Below, one piece after another: positions 16,522 to 23,848 of a stretch of DNA of 64,000 nt. Numbering within the stretch: position 1 is the stretch's first letter; every line of letters starts with the position of its first letter. The DNA comes from Butyrivibrio sp. VCB2006. Its GTDB lineage: Bacteria; Bacillota; Clostridia; Lachnospirales; Lachnospiraceae. A program made the translations under genes and the position numbers. Location: the NCBI RefSeq assembly GCF_000420945.1, contig NZ_ATVX01000004.1:248001-312000 (forward strand), read 5' to 3'. The notes under the pieces are model-generated. The model saw nothing but the letters and a program-made list of their open reading frames with translations, was not told the origin of the DNA and ran no database searches.

Positions 16522-18537
16522 TTACCAGATGAGAAGCCCTATGTGATACACAATGGTTGATAGCAAAAGAGCTGTCGCCGTGTAATAAAGAGCTATCTTA
16601 AGAGTCCACTTAGCTGACGCTGTTTCCTGATAGGTTGCAGCCAGAGCCACAACGCAAGGCATGTTAAAGGTAATGGCAAATATGAAGGCCAGAGCCTCTG
16701 CCTTGGTTACGTTGGCAAGAAGGATCTCGCTAAGGTTTGACGCAGCCCCAGCTCCTGCCATAGCTGCGTTGAAAGCTCCTGCTACATTCTCCCCTGTGAA
16801 AAGAGCACTAATAACGCCAATAGCTCCCTCTTTACCCACAGATGAAGCAATGAAAGCAATAAACAGCTGCCATCCAAGGCCAAATACCTTAGTAACAGGC
16901 TCAATTGCCTGGCCAAGTCTGCAGAGGATTGGCGCTGTTCCCGGGATAAAGGTATAGCTAAGAAGCCAGAAAATACCACACACAAGAATAACCACACTGC
17001 TAACTCTCTTAAAAGTATCAACTGTTCTGCCGAACACATATCGAAGAAGTGCTCCCCACTTAGGCTTATGGTATGGAGGAAGCTCCATAATCATCCCGTA
17101 GCGGTCTCCTGTCTGAACAAGACGTCTTCCAAAGATCTTGGCTGTTATGTACATGTGCAGGATCATTGTAAGAAGGATAACAACGATAACAAGTACTGCT
17201 CCCGGGCCAAAGAATATTGAAGAAAGCATGGGCACAACTGACCAAGCCGCTCCGCAGGGAACAGCCCATGCAAGAGCAATGGTGAGGACCTTCTGTCCCC
17301 AGTTATCGATAACTCTGGCACCTGCTGCGCCTCCCATAGTACAGCCAAAGCTTACAAGGAAAGGCATTACGGACTTACCCTGAAGTCCAAGTTTGCCCAT
17401 AGTATTGTCAAACACATAAGAAATTCGGGCCATGACACCGATTTCTTCCAAAAGCCCAAAGACCAGTGTTACACCAAATACAAAGCCCAGCATCTGGAAA
17501 ATATAGCAAAACGACTGGATTATTACTGTACATATAGCAGCAACCAAAATATCCGGGCAGCCAATGTTTGTCAGAGCGCTTGTCACCGGTTCTTTTAACG
17601 CCAGGATTCCCTGACCTACAAACATAAGTGGCAGCGCCGGTATAAAGGATGCAATAAGTCCAAGGAGAACTGTCAGAACAACCGCAGGCTTGCCCCAGGT
17701 TTTACTCATGAATATCTTATCCAGTTTGCCCACTGTAATCTGTTTGTTACTAGATGATACTGCCCCCTCCAGAACCGCATCGATCCACTTAAACTTGGCG
17801 CTTCCTGTAGCAATGGCCCCCTGTGAAGTATTTATGATTGAAGTGACCTTTTTCATGGTGTCAGCAGGAAGCTTTTCTTTTAACTGCTTCATCACAAGTT
17901 TGTCATTTTCAAGGGCCTTCACCGCCATCCAGGTGGATGAAAAACCGGGAACCAGATTTTCCGGAATAAGACTCTTTAACTCTTCAAAGCCTTCAATCTT
18001 CTTGTATTCTTCTTCAATTTCTGAAGTGTTTAGAACTGTCTTTTCCCGAACAGCTCTTTCCATGATCTCGTAATATGGCTCGTAGTTCTTACCTTCCGTG
18101 GCAGAGAAAAGAAGCACCGGAATGCCAAGTTTTTTCTCAATCGCCTGTACGTCTATGGTCTTGCCCTGATCCTTGGCCACGTCTGCCATGTTCAAAACCA
18201 GGAAGCTTGGCACTGTGATTCCCGCATAATCCGCAGTCATGAAAAGACTTCTCTCAAGCTGGGAGCTGTCTGCCAGGATACACACCACGTCTGCCCTTCC
18301 AGAAGCAATAAAGTCTCTTGTGATTATTTCCTCATCAGAATTGGCTGTCAGGGAATAGGAGCCAGGAAGATCCGCAACTGCACATTCCATTCCCCTGTAG
18401 GTAAAATAACCTTCTTTTTTCTCAACGGTTTTGCCAGGCCAGTTTCCCACATGCTGGCGAAGGCCTGTAAGAGCATTAAAAAGCGTTGACTTGCCTGAAT
18501 TAGGCTGTCCAAGGAGCGCAATAGTTGACTGACTCAT
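16522..18537 (-). CDS. feoB: Ferrous iron transport protein FeoB
   Basis: FeoB is the GTPase-coupled Fe(II) importer of the cytoplasmic membrane. The G domain shows GQPNSGKST (10-18), DLPGSYS and LNMADVAKDQG; a helical spacer follows, then the membrane domain with Gate-type segments SFGCTMGGAAGARVI and PCVVALAATYQET. At 671 residues it is complete. The start overlaps the feoA stop by an ATGA, so the two are coupled. The operon supplies iron under the low-redox conditions suggested by the rest of the window. Confidence 0.97.
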   Translation of the reverse strand: MSQSTIALLGQPNSGKSTLFNALTGLRQHVGNWPGKTVEKKEGYFTYRGMECAVADLPGSYSLTANSDEEIITRDFIASGRADVVCILADSSQLERSLFMTADYAGITVPSFLVLNMADVAKDQGKTIDVQAIEKKLGIPVLLFSATEGKNYEPYYEIMERAVREKTVLNTSEIEEEYKKIEGFEELKSLIPENLVPGFSSTWMAVKALENDKLVMKQLKEKLPADTMKKVTSIINTSQGAIATGSAKFKWIDAVLEGAVSSSNKQITVGKLDKIFMSKTWGKPAVVLTVLLGLIASFIPALPLMFVGQGILALKEPVTSALTNIGCPDILVAAICTVIIQSFCYIFQMLGFVFGVTLVFGLLEEIGVMARISYVFDNTMGKLGLQGKSVMPFLVSFGCTMGGAAGARVIDNWGQKVLTIALAWAVPCGAAWSVVPMLSSIFFGPGAVLVIVVILLTMILHMYITAKIFGRRLVQTGDRYGMIMELPPYHKPKWGALLRYVFGRTVDTFKRVSSVVILVCGIFWLLSYTFIPGTAPILCRLGQAIEPVTKVFGLGWQLFIAFIASSVGKEGAIGVISALFTGENVAGAFNAAMAGAGAASNLSEILLANVTKAEALAFIFAITFNMPCVVALAATYQETASAKWTLKIALYYTATALLLSTIVYHIGLLIW

Positions 18538-18761
18538 ACTGTCACCTCCGCAACTTCAATTCCCATACACTCTTTTCTGTTAAGGGCAATCATGGTGTCT
18601 CTGGAATAAATCAGCATAGGTCTGTTTTTGTCATTCCTCATGACCTTCACACTACACCCCGGTGTAAGTCCAATAGAGGTGATTCTGCTGATAAATCGCT
18701 GATCACCACTTAGACTCTTAACAATAGCATCACTGTCCTGTTTAAGTTCACTTAAGCACAT
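18534..18761 (-). CDS. feoA: Ferrous iron transport protein FeoA
   Basis: This 75-residue SH3-like protein is typical of FeoA: ISRITSIGLTPGCSVKVM in the centre and GMEIAEV-like C-terminus (GIEVAEVTV). It works with FeoB at the cytoplasmic face. GGGAGG lies at good spacing before the ATG. It is the first gene of the feo operon, and an operator-like palindrome lies 47 nt upstream. Confidence 0.95.
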   Translation of the reverse strand: MCLSELKQDSDAIVKSLSGDQRFISRITSIGLTPGCSVKVMRNDKNRPMLIYSRDTMIALNRKECMGIEVAEVTV

Positions 18762-18807
18762 ATCGTCCTCCCTCGTTATTAGTAATTGATAGTTTTTATC
18801 AACTCAT

Positions 18808-18830
18808 GTTAGCCTACGCTAACCATTATA
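18808..18830 (-). promoter_or_regulatory. feo promoter -10 box and adjoining palindromic operator
   Basis: On the minus strand TATAAT (18,830-18,825) is followed one base later by GTTAGCGTAGGCTAAC (18,823-18,808), a 6-4-6 palindrome with arms GTTAGC/GCTAAC. It would cover the transcription start of feoA. It resembles DtxR/IdeR-type iron boxes (TTAG...CTAA) more than a Fur box. No good -35 box is visible. A second inverted repeat, TTGATA/TATCAA, spans 18,786-18,802. Confidence 0.6.
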
Positions 18831-19002
18831 CACAGGTCGTGCCGGATTGTGGGCTAATTATGGGCTTTTGAGAAAAGTTATCAATTTATTGAATAATTCT
18901 GAGTGTCGTTACTGAATCATATAAAAAATGAATCATGTCCTCACGAACACAACTGTAAGGTGCATATTTCTGTGATTTTCCTGAGAATATATGCTTTTTT
19001 GG

Positions 19003-19031
19003 TTGAAATAGGCGCGGTTTATCGATATAAT
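19003..19031 (+). promoter_or_regulatory. Promoter of the alcohol dehydrogenase gene
   Basis: TTGAAA and TATAAT are separated by exactly 17 nt, about 54 nt upstream of the ATG. The rest of the 323-nt gap between feoA and this gene holds only the feo control region and AT-rich sequence. Confidence 0.8.
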
Positions 19032-19084
19032 AGTTATTGGGTTACGTTATTTTTTTAACAAAATTTTAAGGAGGTATAAAATTC

Positions 19085-20302
19085 ATGTCACGTTTTACAC
19101 TGCCAAGAGACATCTATCACGGAAAAGGAGCTCTTGAAGCTCTGAAGACATTCGAGGGCAAACGCGCCATTATCTGCACTGGGGGCGGATCTATGAAAAG
19201 AGGTGGCTTTCTTCAGAAGGTAGAGGACTACCTTAAGGAAGCCGGAATGGAAGTTGAGTTATTTGAGGGAATTGAGCCTGATCCTTCAGTTGAGACTGTA
19301 ATGAAGGGTGCTGAAGCCATGCAGAAGTTCCAGCCTGACTGGATTGTTGCCATCGGCGGCGGATCACCTATCGATGCAGCTAAGGCTATGTGGATCAAGT
19401 ACGAATATCCTGACACAACCTTCGAAGATATGTGTAAGGTTTTCGGACTTCCTAAGCTCCGTACAAAGGCTAAATTCTGTGCTATTTCCTCAACTTCAGG
19501 AACAGCTACAGAGGTTACAGCTTTTTCTATCATCACTAATTACCAGAAGGGTATCAAATATCCTATCGCTGATTTCGAAATCACACCTGACGTTGCCATT
19601 GTAGATCCTGAGCTTGCTCACACAATGCCCAAAAAGCTTGTTGCTCACACAGGTATGGATGCTATGACTCATGCTGTTGAAGCATATGTATCCACAGCAA
19701 ACTGCGAGTACACAGATCCTCTGGCAATACACGCTATAGAAATGATAATGAAGCACCTTGTTAAATCCTACAATGAGGATATGGATTCAAGAGATGCTAT
19801 GCACGATGCTCAGTGCCTTGCAGGAATGGCCTTCTCCAATGCTCTTCTTGGAATCGTTCATTCAATGGCACACAAGACCGGTGCTGCTTTTGCTGACCTT
19901 GGTGCTCACATCATCCACGGCGCAGCTAATGCTATGTACCTTCCTAAGGTTATCGCATTTAACGCAAAAGACCCTGTTGCTAAAAAGCGCTATGGTGTAA
20001 TCGTTGACTACATGGGACTTGGCGGATCAAACGATGATGAGAAGGTTAAGCTCCTTATCGAGTACCTTCGCAAGATGAATGATGATCTTAACATTCCTCA
20101 CAGCATCAACCACTATGGTCCTGACGGACTTCCAGCAGAAACAGGCTTTGTTCCTGAGGATGTATTCCTTGAGAGACTTCACGACATTGCAGCAAATGCA
20201 ATCCTTGATGCCTGCACAGGCTCCAATCCTCGCCAGCCAAGCCAGGAAGAAATGGAAAAGCTGCTTAAGTGCTGCTACTACGACACAGAAGTTGATTTCT
20301 AA
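19085..20302 (+). CDS. Iron-containing alcohol dehydrogenase (group III)
   Basis: The 405-residue protein has the Fe-ADH fold: nucleotide-binding IVAIGGGSPIDAAKAMWI near residue 90, then the metal-binding half with GMDAMTHAVEAYVS, GMAFSNALLGIVHSMAHKTGA and HGAANAMYLP, whose histidines and aspartate bind the divalent metal. It is expected to reduce acetaldehyde or butyraldehyde with NAD(P)H in fermentation. It has its own promoter, a perfect AAGGAGG site, and a G-C rich hairpin downstream. Substrate cannot be read from sequence; butanol/ethanol dehydrogenase is most likely. Confidence 0.92.
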   Translation: MSRFTLPRDIYHGKGALEALKTFEGKRAIICTGGGSMKRGGFLQKVEDYLKEAGMEVELFEGIEPDPSVETVMKGAEAMQKFQPDWIVAIGGGSPIDAAKAMWIKYEYPDTTFEDMCKVFGLPKLRTKAKFCAISSTSGTATEVTAFSIITNYQKGIKYPIADFEITPDVAIVDPELAHTMPKKLVAHTGMDAMTHAVEAYVSTANCEYTDPLAIHAIEMIMKHLVKSYNEDMDSRDAMHDAQCLAGMAFSNALLGIVHSMAHKTGAAFADLGAHIIHGAANAMYLPKVIAFNAKDPVAKKRYGVIVDYMGLGGSNDDEKVKLLIEYLRKMNDDLNIPHSINHYGPDGLPAETGFVPEDVFLERLHDIAANAILDACTGSNPRQPSQEEMEKLLKCCYYDTEVDF

Positions 20303-20350
20303 TTTAGGACTTATGCCGCTTGCTGCATTATGACAATATTGTGTATAAAT

Positions 20351-20392
20351 AAGGGGCTGTACCACTGGATCAAAATCCGGGCGCAGCCCCTT
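20351..20392 (+). terminator. Terminator-like hairpin after the alcohol dehydrogenase gene
   Basis: AAGGGGCTG pairs with CAGCCCCTT around a 24-nt loop. The T-run after it is poor (CATTGTTG), so termination efficiency is uncertain. Confidence 0.5.
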
Positions 20393-20511
20393 CATTGTTG
20401 GATTGAGGTGGATTTGTTTTGATGCAAGCGAGTGTTACATCCAATTTTTCTGTGCAGGTAATGTCAAACCTGCTTATTTCTTTCTGTTTGGTATTACTAA
20501 TCTCCTAGTTG

Positions 20512-20711
20512 GTAATACCAATCAGGCTCTTTTTCCTATTTAACATTACCAATTTTCAAGCTTGTAATACCAATCAAGCTCTTTTTCACTATTTTGACAT
20601 TACTAATCTTCAAGCTTGTAATACCAATTATGCTCTGTTCTCCTGTTTGACATTACCAATCTTCAAACATGTAATACCAATTATGCTCTTTTTCCCTATT
20701 TGACATTACCA
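20512..20711. repeat. Imperfect tandem repeat, four units of 52-54 bp
   Basis: Units begin with GTAATACCAAT at 20,512, 20,564, 20,618 and 20,671; the last is shorter. Each unit contains GCTCTTTTTC, then ACATTACCAAT and TTCAAGCTT, with about 80 percent identity by eye. A degenerate unit may precede them (GGTATTACTAATCT at 20,490). The repeats fill the gap between the alcohol dehydrogenase gene and the membrane protein gene at 20,767. There are no spacers, so this is not a CRISPR. Confidence 0.85.
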
Positions 20712-20766
20712 TCCCCTGGCAAATATCCTAAGCAAAGAACCCCTGCAATGCCTAGACAAATAACAA

Positions 20767-21015
20767 TCATTTACTTTCTGCCTGCATGCCTGCTTTTTGT
20801 GCAGCTGCGGAAGCATGTTTCTCTCTTAATGTATCTCTTTTAACATAAAGATATATCAGGTAAGCTATGCCAACAACTATGGCAAATATTAAAAGAGTGC
20901 CATAGAATCTCATGAATGCTTCATCTTTGAAGAGAATACATATCACAAGCAACACAATATTTATAATAGTCTGCGCAAAAATGAATTTGAATGCCTTTTT
21001 GGTTACTGAATCCAT
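20767..21015 (-). CDS. Small two-helix membrane protein, unknown function
   Basis: This 82-residue protein has two hydrophobic helices (about 12-30 and 36-56, the second LLIFAVVIGIAYLIYLY-like) and a charged, Ala-rich C-terminus. I do not recognise the family. AAAGGAG lies upstream of the ATG. It follows the rhomboid gene after about 50 nt and is probably the last gene of a three-gene cluster. Low complexity at the C-terminus (HASAAAQKAGMQAES) suggests a cytoplasmic tail. Confidence 0.75.
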   Translation of the reverse strand: MDSVTKKAFKFIFAQTIINIVLLVICILFKDEAFMRFYGTLLIFAIVVGIAYLIYLYVKRDTLREKHASAAAQKAGMQAESK

Positions 21016-21066
21016 TGTTGGAGCTCCTTTAATTAAGTAATTATCTGTAATGTAATTGAAAATTGA

Positions 21067-21633
21067 TTATCCAAAAGAGTAAACACTTACCAGAACAATC
21101 CCGCAGATAATCCCAGAAACTAGTCCTGTGAAATGTCCGATGGAATCTATCTTTTTTGAAGTTGTCATGGCAATGAGAAGAACTATGGTTGGAATTAGGG
21201 ATCTAATGCCGCCAAACCCAAACACGCTATAAGCTATCACCATATAAATCCCTAGAAGTCCACATATGACTCCTGAGGCTCCGATTGACAGAGTAAATGG
21301 CGAGCCATTCTTGTGGAGTCTTGCAGAAACAAGCCCTCCAGCTATCATTATGACTGCATAGCATAATGCATAAAGTCCCGAATCCAGCGCATATTCAAGC
21401 GTAGTTCCGATGTTGTACAGGGAATACATATTGCAGGCAAGATGCATAATCTCCCTCTGAGTAAAAGCACTGGTCACCACACGATGCAGCTGTCTGTTCT
21501 GGATTGTGTCCATATAGGAAGACCCTAGCCTATTAACACCTATGGCCTTAAGGTTCACAAGTGCAAAAACTATTATATTTATCGCGATTATTACCGATGT
21601 CACCGGATATCGCATGAGCTCCTGAAATCCCAT
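21067..21633 (-). CDS. Rhomboid-family intramembrane serine protease
   Basis: This is a six-helix membrane protein of 188 residues. The catalytic serine lies in SIGASGVICGLLG, and the partner histidine in IGHFTGLVSGIICG near the C-terminus. HLACNMYSLYNIG matches the L1/H2 region with HxxxN of active rhomboids. It should cleave membrane substrates within the bilayer. The 92-residue gene upstream is 11 nt away and the small membrane protein follows, so a small operon is likely. Confidence 0.93.
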   Translation of the reverse strand: MGFQELMRYPVTSVIIAINIIVFALVNLKAIGVNRLGSSYMDTIQNRQLHRVVTSAFTQREIMHLACNMYSLYNIGTTLEYALDSGLYALCYAVIMIAGGLVSARLHKNGSPFTLSIGASGVICGLLGIYMVIAYSVFGFGGIRSLIPTIVLLIAMTTSKKIDSIGHFTGLVSGIICGIVLVSVYSFG

Positions 21634-21644
21634 TTTGCCCTCTC

Positions 21645-21923
21645 TTAAAAGCAGCTTGTCTTTGGATGAATATCATAGTCTTCAAGAAAGCTCTCCATCC
21701 AACGAAGACGCCCCTGTCTTAAGTTTATAAGAAAGACATCAAAAGAGTTTATTGAAAAGAGTCTCTCTGTATCTTCCTCTGAAAAATCATAGTATTTTTC
21801 GCTGTCATAATCTTCACCGTAAACGTAGGATTCCAGATGGAGGCACCCTTTTTTTATGGAGCCACTCAAGCCTACATTCGTCTCTTTATACACAGTAAAA
21901 TCTATGTCGCCTATGGTTATCAT
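21645..21923 (-). CDS. Hypothetical acidic protein upstream of the rhomboid gene
   Basis: This 92-residue protein is rich in Asp, Glu and Tyr (YGEDYDSEKYYDFSEED) and has no signal peptide or membrane helix. I do not recognise a family. GGGGGATT lies upstream of the ATG. Coding is supported by its tight spacing to the rhomboid gene (11 nt) and by the lack of other long frames here. Confidence 0.7.
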   Translation of the reverse strand: MITIGDIDFTVYKETNVGLSGSIKKGCLHLESYVYGEDYDSEKYYDFSEEDTERLFSINSFDVFLINLRQGRLRWMESFLEDYDIHPKTSCF

Positions 21924-21959
21924 CTTCCATAATCCCCCTAATTAAACGTTCATACACAA

Positions 21960-22285
21960 CTATAGCGTGTTTCCACTCATAAATAAAGACACCTTGTCTG
22001 CTGTAAGAGCATTACCATTTGAGAATGCAACGCCATCATTTAATGTGATGGTCCAAACTGATCCGTCAGCTGTTGCGTCCTTGGCAAGACAAGAAGCTGC
22101 GCTCATGTTCTCATCCATCTTGAAAAGAGCTTCTGAAAAACCATAAATTGATGTGTACCAACCATAGTACTCCTTGTGTACATCAAGACTTGGATAAGCA
22201 AAAGATGTTGCAGAAGTGCTTCCACATCCGATGATGCCTGCCGCAAGTGTAGCAGCCATCAAAAGTGAAAAATTTTCTTTTTCAT
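21960..22285 (-). pseudogene. Broken nickel/peptide-type ABC transporter substrate-binding protein
   Basis: The translation matches the first part of a family-5 (NikA/peptide type) binding lipoprotein: signal and lipobox SLLMAATLAAGIIGC, then PSLDVHKEYYGWYTSIYG, ALFKMDENM and TITLNDGVAFSNGNALTADKV. It ends there at about 110 residues instead of 500. The normal start also appears frameshifted: ATG at 22,285 has a ribosome binding site (GGGAG) and reads MKKKIF, then hits a stop; one extra T in the run after AAGAAAA would restore MKKKIF-SLLMAAT. Both lesions point to a dead remnant. Confidence 0.8.
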
Positions 22286-22398
22286 AATAAAGTAAACTCC
22301 CATTTGTACTAGTTTTCGTGCACAAATAGGAGTTTAAATCATTATTAAGTATTCCGTAAGCCCCTTATGGGGGTATTTCTTTGGACGACATTTTATCT

Positions 22399-22947
22399 TT
22401 AATAGCTTTCTTTGGGCTTTTTGTGATTAGACAACGGCCTGAATACAGTCATTCTGCCGGTCCATCCGATAATCCTGGTTATGATAACACCAAGGATTAC
22501 TCCGCAGCTGTCGATGAGGACATCTTTTTTCTGTGGGCTACGCCCGTCAATAAAGGATTGGTGGTATTCATCAAATCCGGCAAAGACTATGCAATAGCCT
22601 CCTGCCAAAATCACTAGCCAGATGCCTCTTATTCCATATACATACAATGGAAATGCCACTGTAACAGCCAGTACAAAGTATTCAGTGAAATGAGCCGTTT
22701 TCCTAATGTAGTACTGAGATTTCTCTGACAACTGCTCGATTCTCTTCATACTCCAGCCCTTATCAAAGGCATCATTAGCAACAGAAAAGACCTTGACGCC
22801 CACCTGGAAGCTCAGCTCAGAACTTGTATCTGCATCCTGTCCGGAAAAAGAAAAGATCAGACACATCATTATGATTGCGGGCACGAAAGATAAAGGCTTA
22901 AGTACAAACCGCAATGTTTGCTTTATATATAAGAGAAAGTATTTCAT
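22399..22947 (-). CDS. VanZ-family membrane protein
   Basis: This 182-residue membrane protein has the VanZ pattern: helix 1 ending in MMCLIFSFSGQDADTSSELS, then KTAHFTEYFVLAVTVAF, and FDEYHQSFIDGRSPQKKDVLIDSCGVILG. VanZ confers low teicoplanin resistance in enterococci, but most members have no known function. It stands alone, with a weak ribosome binding site. Confidence 0.9.
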   Translation of the reverse strand: MKYFLLYIKQTLRFVLKPLSFVPAIIMMCLIFSFSGQDADTSSELSFQVGVKVFSVANDAFDKGWSMKRIEQLSEKSQYYIRKTAHFTEYFVLAVTVAFPLYVYGIRGIWLVILAGGYCIVFAGFDEYHQSFIDGRSPQKKDVLIDSCGVILGVIITRIIGWTGRMTVFRPLSNHKKPKESY

Positions 22948-23009
22948 ATTTGTAACATGCTTATCATTGATTATGTTTTTATATACATAGTCTCATGATA
23001 ATTCTATTC

Positions 23010-23687
23010 TTATTTTTCTTTTCTATTCTTCTTTTTTCCTGACTTATCCTTGGATTTATTATCTTTCCATGATTTGTCTTTGGATGCTTTCTTGCCTGCT
23101 GGCTTTGACTTTTCTTTGTCCAATGGTTTCCTGGCAACAGAATATCCGAATTTACCAAGTTTCTCACCCAGCATAAAATACTCACCGTGAGAATATGCCA
23201 CGAGCCCCGCCTTACCAAGATCGAGCCTTCCCTTGTCGTCCATGAGCTTCTCATCAACAGAAACGCTCACAACCTCTGCAATAAACATATCGTGAGATCC
23301 AAGCTCAAGTATCTGCTTAACCTTACACTCAATGTTAACAGGGGCTTCCTCTATTCCGGGAGCTGATATTTTCTGAGAAGGAAGTGGAGTAAGCTTCATC
23401 TCTTTAAACTTGTCATACTCACGGCCTGAACGGACACCGCACCAGTCGGCAGCAAAGGCAAGTTTCTTGCTGGTAAGGTTGACTACAAACTCACCGGTAT
23501 CCTTGATGATACTATGTGAGTGTCGTTCCTTCCTCACGGAAATAGAAAGCATGACAGGATCACTACAAATAGTGCCTGCCCATGCTACTGTTATTATGTT
23601 AGGTTTTTCGCCCGGGCGCTGACAGCTGACCATCACCGGTGGTGCGGGATACAGCATATTGCCTGGACGCCATACTTCTTTTGCCAT
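23010..23687 (-). CDS. Flavin reductase-like (FMN-binding split barrel) protein with Lys-rich tail
   Basis: Residues 1-185 form a flavoredoxin-type FMN-binding split barrel: MLYPAPPVMVSCQRPGEKPNI, VAWAGTICSDPVMLSISVRKERHS, and FVVNLTSKKLAFAADWCG. Such proteins bind FMN and reduce flavin or small substrates. Unusually, the last 40 or so residues are almost all K, S, D, G and N, ending GKKKNRKEK, a strongly basic disordered tail. GGAGAA precedes the ATG. A palindrome-rich spacer separates it from pepF. Confidence 0.88.
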   Translation of the reverse strand: MAKEVWRPGNMLYPAPPVMVSCQRPGEKPNIITVAWAGTICSDPVMLSISVRKERHSHSIIKDTGEFVVNLTSKKLAFAADWCGVRSGREYDKFKEMKLTPLPSQKISAPGIEEAPVNIECKVKQILELGSHDMFIAEVVSVSVDEKLMDDKGRLDLGKAGLVAYSHGEYFMLGEKLGKFGYSVARKPLDKEKSKPAGKKASKDKSWKDNKSKDKSGKKKNRKEK

Positions 23688-23728
23688 ATTGGTTCTCCAA
23701 TTAAAGCTCTTTTACCACTTCCTCCATC

Positions 23729-23848
23729 TCGATATGTATAGTCTTCGACTACACATATCGATTCGGGGCAACATTCCAATTTGCTTCGCAAAGGTTGCCC
23801 CTCACACATGAATCATATTCTTACGAAGTGTGCAGTTACTGCACACTT
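23729..23848. repeat. Three consecutive strong stem-loops between pepF and the flavin reductase gene
   Basis: Stem 1 is TCGATATGT-A-TAGTC/GACTA-C-ACATATCGA (23,729-23,761). Stem 2 is GGGGCAAC/GTTGCCCC (23,765-23,801), enclosing TTGC/GCAA. Stem 3 is AAGTGTGCAG-TTA-CTGCACACTT (23,826-23,848), which includes the pepF stop codon. No long T-run follows any of them in either direction. Confidence 0.7.

Noticed and set aside
18786-18802. Fur box at TTGATAGTTTTTATCAA
   Set aside because: It lacks the GATAATGATAATCATTATC core; the GTTAGC palindrome is a better operator candidate.
20509-20703. Small plus-strand frame inside the tandem repeats
   Set aside because: Its protein is merely the repeat translated (NLQACNTN-like units); there is no ribosome binding site.
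20509-20711. Possible CRISPR array at the 53-bp repeats
   Set aside because: Units are adjacent, with no unique spacers, and vary along their length. No cas gene lies nearby.
22979-23257. Lys-rich minus-strand frame at the end of the flavin reductase gene
   Set aside because: It is another frame of the same DNA; the flavin reductase frame continues without a break and has a ribosome binding site.
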